From the NCBI RefSeq assembly GCF_031877795.1, contig NC_133935.1, forward strand, positions 73,054,303 through 73,118,302: a stretch of 64,000 nt of DNA. Reading direction: 5' to 3'. The notes under the pieces were generated by a model that worked only from the letters and a program-made list of their open reading frames with translations, did no database searches and had not been told where the DNA came from. Position numbers and translations under genes: made by a program. Positions 59,001 to 64,000 of the stretch are shown one piece after another. The DNA comes from Strix aluco. Taxonomy: Eukaryota > Chordata > Aves > Strigiformes > Strigidae. Position 1 is the stretch's first letter, and every line of letters starts with the position of its first letter.

Positions 59001-62000
59001 AATGTCTTGGGAAATGAGAGAGGAAAAACATTTTGCAGATAGGAAGGATAGTTTGATAAGGGCTGATTAATTTTCTGACTTTGGAAGATCACCTCCCCAG
59101 ACCTCCAACTCTAGGTTTCTAGACAGGTGACTCCATCTTCCCCATCTCCCTTCGGCCAGTCCAGATAACCACCCAGTTGTACTTGTGGAGGCTCATGGGT
59201 GCCATTGGCCCCATCCCAAGGAATGTTTTCTTCCTCACCCTTCAGGGGAGAGCCCTGCTGGAAATCCTGCTCTTATCCTCCTGTTTGCTCTAAATTCCCT
59301 GCTTCATAGGCTGTAATAACTGGACAGTAAATACGGGCAGCTCCCTTTTCCCCTGTTGGACACTGTTCCCCCAAATGCTTGTTCTTAAGGGACTTGTGTC
59401 CAGGATTGCAGATGTTTTTCCCAGTCGCAATGCTGCCCTTCAGGCAGACCAGTCTCTTAGTGCCTTATCTTTAAGTGCTTTTACATGAAGCTCAGTGTGG
59501 GGGACATTCCCTTTTTAGTTCCATCCAAAAGGCTTTTTCTTTTCAGTCCCACAGCCCAACACTCTGAGCCCCATTGGTGACTCAGTGGAAATGATGCCAG
59601 CTATCGAGAAAGCAGCTCATTTCCTGAAGCAACTATCTTTTCCAACATGGCCTTTATCCTAAACTGATTAGATGCAATATTTTTAGCTTGTTTGATCTGG
59701 CACAATTACAAGCTGAAGGGGAGTGCCAGGTCTGGCAGTGGGTACTGTGTCCAGGTTCTCTTCCCCAGAAGTTGTTGCAAAAGAAGGTGCCACCACCCCT
59801 GGACTGGAGGGTTTTCCCATTGTTCTTACTGTCCGCCAGTTGCAAAATGGCTTGCGCACGTGGCTCTGGGATTTGTGGCTTTGCATATTTTTATCCCAGC
59901 TGGAGGAAGTACAGCTCTTTTTGTCAATAATGTTGCAGATAGGAACAGCGATAGTGGCCACTTTGGGATGCAAAGACAACTACAGGCCTGATTACAGACC
60001 AGGGTGGCTGAGCTGTCCTTCAGGTTTGGCACAGGGAGCAAATAAGCCTCTTTTTTTACTGAGAAAAACAGCTAAAAAAAACCCCAAAAAGACTGAAACC
60101 ATAAGCTATATACAAGTCACAGCTAAGCCATGTGAAATACAAGACTTCCCATTGTTCAAGCAGAGGCCAAAGTATCAGCTACAAGCATCGTGTGGGGGAA
60201 GAGAAAAAACTAGGAGTCAGGGCTAAACTGGCTGAGAGATGCTGTGGATAAGCCCAGGAGTCCCGGAGCTGGCAGGTCTGGGACTGTGAGCACAGAAGTA
60301 CAGACATTGCTACCTGCTCTTTGTTTCACCAAATGATAAATGGAAATTCACTCAAATGCTCCATTTGTGGTTGGGGTTTATTTTGCCAGATCTCTCAGCC
60401 ACCACTCTTGTAAACCTCCTCAAATTATCAGTGCTAATAAGGAGTGCTACAGCTGGGATTATCTCATAGTCTGCAATTTCCTCTTTATTACCTCTGCTGT
60501 CTCCCAAGCAAACAGCATGCCAGGTCAGGCCACCTGATGATCTGCATAAAGATATTTTATCCTTTCCCTGTGTTGGTCTGCAAACAAGCAAATAGGAAAA
60601 ATATTCATGGGGGTGAATGCAACAGAGGGTTCTGTGAGACTTTTTAACAGGATGAGAAAGATCTCATTTGTAGATTGAGAATGAGAGGGATGAACAAAAT
60701 TATGTTTAATTTCTGCTTTCAACTAACTCAAATCAGCTCTTGAATTTTACCTTTAATTTGCCCTACTTTTGCCTATAAATTATTTTAAAATGTATTTAAT
60801 ATTTTATTTAGTGTTTAATATATTTTAATATTTTTTAAAATATGTGGTCTCTGTTCGACATAGAGAACCAAAGTTTAAAGAAGTGAAAGTTTGCCAGCAC
60901 TAATCTAAAAAATTAATCTAAACTACTGATTTTCAGCATGTGGTCTTTGAACCTACTGCTTTACTTCTAAGGATGTCTGTAACACAAGTAAGAAGAGCAG
61001 GCTGTTCTGTACTAAATGGCAATGTATACTTGGGAGACTCGTATGGAAATGTTTATGAGCCCACAAATGGAAATAGTTAAGTATGTTAACAGTAAATCAA
61101 AAAATAAAAGAAATTCAAAGAATTTCAGTGACAATTCATTGCAATACAGGAACAGGAAGTCCCTCTCTTAACACTAACCAAAATATTCAGGAAAGTGAGG
61201 CTCCTTAAATAATCTGAAACTATCCTGACATAAGATCAAAAGACAAAATACTCCATATTCCATGACTACCCAGTTTGTGCAATTCCAGGGGAAGAGCAGG
61301 CTGGTAATAAAAGTGAGTTCAGGTTAAAATTCCCAAATCCAGATGTGATTTCAAAGGATTATAAAGAGCAGGACTGTACACACCTGAATAGCTCTGGAAC
61401 AAACACTTGGCAATGGTGTGGGGGAGCAAAGACCCCAGACCTGTTGAGCCATGGAGCCTCAAGTAGGTGAACCACTCTGCTAGATGAACACAACAATGTT
61501 GCCCCATGAGCAAAGCCCCAGATCATTTCATTTTGCACATTCTTGCAAAACAAGCTGAAGCTGATAGGAACCCAAGAGCTGATAAGAGACCTGGTGAAAT
61601 ATTGGGAAATACATTTTTCCATGTACCTGTTACCTGAGGGAAACCTCAGGCATAATTCACACAGTTTAGGGAATGGCACAGTCTAAAGTATCTGGAGATA
61701 ATGGAGTATTTTATTGCACTGCTATCTGCAAAGGTACACCACACAGGGAGACCTAGAGCACAAACATAAATGATTACAAGGAGCTGGCTCTGACTTAATG
61801 TTTGAATATATTCAAATGTTCCACCAGATACATAGAAATATCTGCTGCGTATTTATTTATTTAGGTTATTTTTAACAGTACCCTTAAGGGTGTTTCAAAA
61901 TGGATAAGCAACTAAAAGTGTGCTCAGCTGGACTTTAAAGAGGAATTTGGGAACAGTGGTCAGGGCTTGCCTGGGAAATACAGTGTCAGCACCTGTTTGG

Positions 62001-64000
62001 AGAAGCTGCTTGTCGTATTTTGCCAGGCAGCGTTTTGGTCATTTATAATTACTGTTTGACTTTGGTTTTACTTTCATGACAGTTTGACTTTGCTCCCATT
62101 TAGCAGAAATGTTTTGGGCTTAAGAGCTGAAATGCAGGTGACTGCTGTTGTGGTCTTCAAGGATCATTATCTTGACTGACCTCTGGAGAAGCACAAACCG
62201 GACTGAAGGCATGCCTGGGGATGGAGTCATGGGCAAATGGTCCAGGAGTGCTGAGGTGTAGGAAAATGGGCCTTTTCTGGCCCAGGAGTGCTGGACATGG
62301 ACACTAGTGTCAGGCCCCATCCAACACATGCAACAGCTCTTGGGCTTCAGTAGACCACCTCCTGCCAAGAGAGGAATAAACTGTTCCTCCCTCTGCCATC
62401 TGCTCCGGCTTGCCAGGAGGGAAAGACCTCTAAGGAAACCCAGTGGGGACACCACAGCTTTCCCTGGGGCCAGCACCGCATTACCATGCTGTTCACAAAA
62501 TGGACCTGCACAATCTCAGCAGGAAAGGGCTGTGGTGTGAAGCCACAGGTTGTCAGCATCGTGGCTTCCTAGAGACAGTATGTAGCTCGAGGGGGGTATA
62601 CATAGCTGATGTATGCAAGTGTGAGGTGGACAGAATGCCCTGCAATGCCTCTCCTATAGCCTGGGGGGACATAGGAGGTTTTTACACTCTCACATGGGTG
62701 AAAATCCTTTGCAAATGGATGTCCCACATGCCTCTCTTGGGGCAGGTGTCCTTGGAGCCAGGGGGAAGGACCTCAGGGTGGAGAGGCAAGGCTGAGCCTC
62801 CGGCTCCAGTACAGCACAAGCAAAGCTATCCACGCCTCTGCTTTATTTTCAGATATCTGAACACTCATTACTCTCTGTGTTAAATGTAACTCCATGTGTG
62901 TTTAGTAGTATCTGTACCAAAGGACAGAGCACATCGAGTTGTGATGCTGCAGATTCCCTGAGTCACCCATCATCTGCTGGAGAAGCTTCGCAGGGCTCTG
63001 TGACTGTGCATCCTCCCATCGCTGTGATTCCCAGCCTGATCAAGTCCCAAATAATGAGTTGCTATATTCAGTCGCAGTGTAAAAATACAGTTAAATGTTG
63101 TATCAACAAGTCTAATCTACTTGGTTGTCTCTGATGTGAGAGATCTCTTGAGAACTAAATTTGCTTCATGAAATCAAAAGAGTCAGACAGCTTTAAATAA
63201 AAACAAAGGAACTAATTATGCCTTAAGCAAAATATAGAGAGTCCATATGAGAGAAAATAACATTAACATAGAATTAAAATATGACATTTTTGTCTTGAAG
63301 AACGAAACCCATTTTTTAATGTTGGCACAGGAGGATGATAAAACTCTCCCTGCTCTGAAAGGCAACATGCAGGACTTTGTGTTTGTGCTCTTTATGGTGT
63401 AATGCCATCATATAAACACCCACCATCCAGGCCAAGATTGTTAGCTTTCAGGGCAAGATAACTCTTAAGTCTACAATAAAAGGGAACTAAAATGCATAAG
63501 TGTAATAAAAGAAGCGCAAATAAAAAATGAGAGGGATGTGAATATGGCACCAAACTTTTTATTGGAAATTTCCAGCTCCTCTGCACAATACACGGCCATA
63601 ACAGGACTGGCTACTCCTGCTTGTTGTGCGCTCTATACAAAGGAGTGATAACCTTCAGTGACCCATACCCTAGCAGGATGTTATATCTTCCTGAGTCACT
63701 AAGCAAAATTCAGACCCTGTTTTTCTGCAACTCTCAATAAATCTGAGCAATCCAGAAATATCGTTGCTAATGGAACTGACCTTCTCTTCCAGCACAACCC
63801 CACTGCTGTTTCTAATCTTACATTGACTGCCAGACACTTGCTTCCTAACTAAACTTACTCATCCTCACTCCCATTTTATGCATCACCACTGAATTTGACC
63901 CAGTAGCATGACTGATTTGATTTGTGCCTCAGGGTACTAGAAAGAGAAACTTGCTGTAAAAAAACCCAAGGTACTAGAAAGTACAAGAAACTGGAAGTGA
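56046..64000. other. Intergenic, no gene recognised
   Basis: No exon of SLC26A3 (the neighbour expected in the mammalian order) or of any other gene is recognised. The longest frame is 167 codons (59723-60226 plus), without domain features. A low-complexity AT tract lies at 60776-60845. Confidence 0.5.
60776..60845. repeat. AT-rich low-complexity tract (TTTAATATTTTA words)
   Basis: Repeated ATTTTA and TTTAATA words with almost no G/C. Confidence 0.8.

Noticed and set aside
59723..60226. 167-codon plus-strand ORF
   Set aside because: No recognisable domain, no splice or promoter context, and codon use and composition like the surroundings. Overlapping frames of 80-99 codons show the area simply has few stops.
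42291..64000. Possible 5' exons of SLC26A3, expected next to DLD in the mammalian order
   Set aside because: No reading frame resembles the SLC26 N-terminus or transmembrane segments. The gene probably lies beyond the window.

Overview
This window is vertebrate nuclear DNA, almost certainly from a bird. It has multi-exon genes with GT-AG introns, CR1-type LINE fragments (45.5, 49.3 and 50.0 kb) and two LTRs of types I know from bird endogenous retroviruses (43.6 and 50.5 kb). The species cannot be fixed from the sequence alone.

Layout. (1) Positions 1-25400, + strand: the 3' two thirds of LAMB1 (laminin beta-1), as the last 24 bases of one exon plus 18 complete exons. They encode the C-terminal 1133 residues: the end of the laminin IV/LF domain, eight LE (laminin EGF-like) modules, coiled-coil domain II, the six-cysteine beta knob, and coiled-coil domain I ending in the conserved Cys near the C-terminus. 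All exon phases join without a break. (2) Positions 25400-28594: a short convergent, tail-to-tail gap with the two 3' UTRs. (3) Positions 28594-42043, - strand: a complete 14-exon DLD gene (dihydrolipoamide dehydrogenase, E3), 508 codons plus stop, starting inside a CpG island at about 41.5-42.3 kb. (4) Positions 42.3-64 kb: no gene that I recognise. It holds a cluster of old transposon remnants at 43.6-51.0 kb, then about 13 kb of AT-rich or unique-looking DNA.

The gene pair and its orientation agree with the conserved LAMB1/DLD neighbourhood of human chromosome 7. The products are not functionally linked: LAMB1 is a secreted basement-membrane subunit, and DLD is a mitochondrial-matrix flavoenzyme. 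In the mammalian order SLC26A3 would lie beyond DLD, but none of its exons is visible here.

I found no convincing undescribed system. The points most worth a second look are: a pair of diverged, exon-like duplicate segments inside DLD intron 4; two in-frame 3' splice sites six bases apart at DLD exon 6; substitution of the PDSGR adhesion motif (PESGR) beside an intact YIGSR in LAMB1; a solo LTR with a recoverable 5-bp target-site duplication; and an 11-bp perfect hairpin in the large LAMB1 intron.
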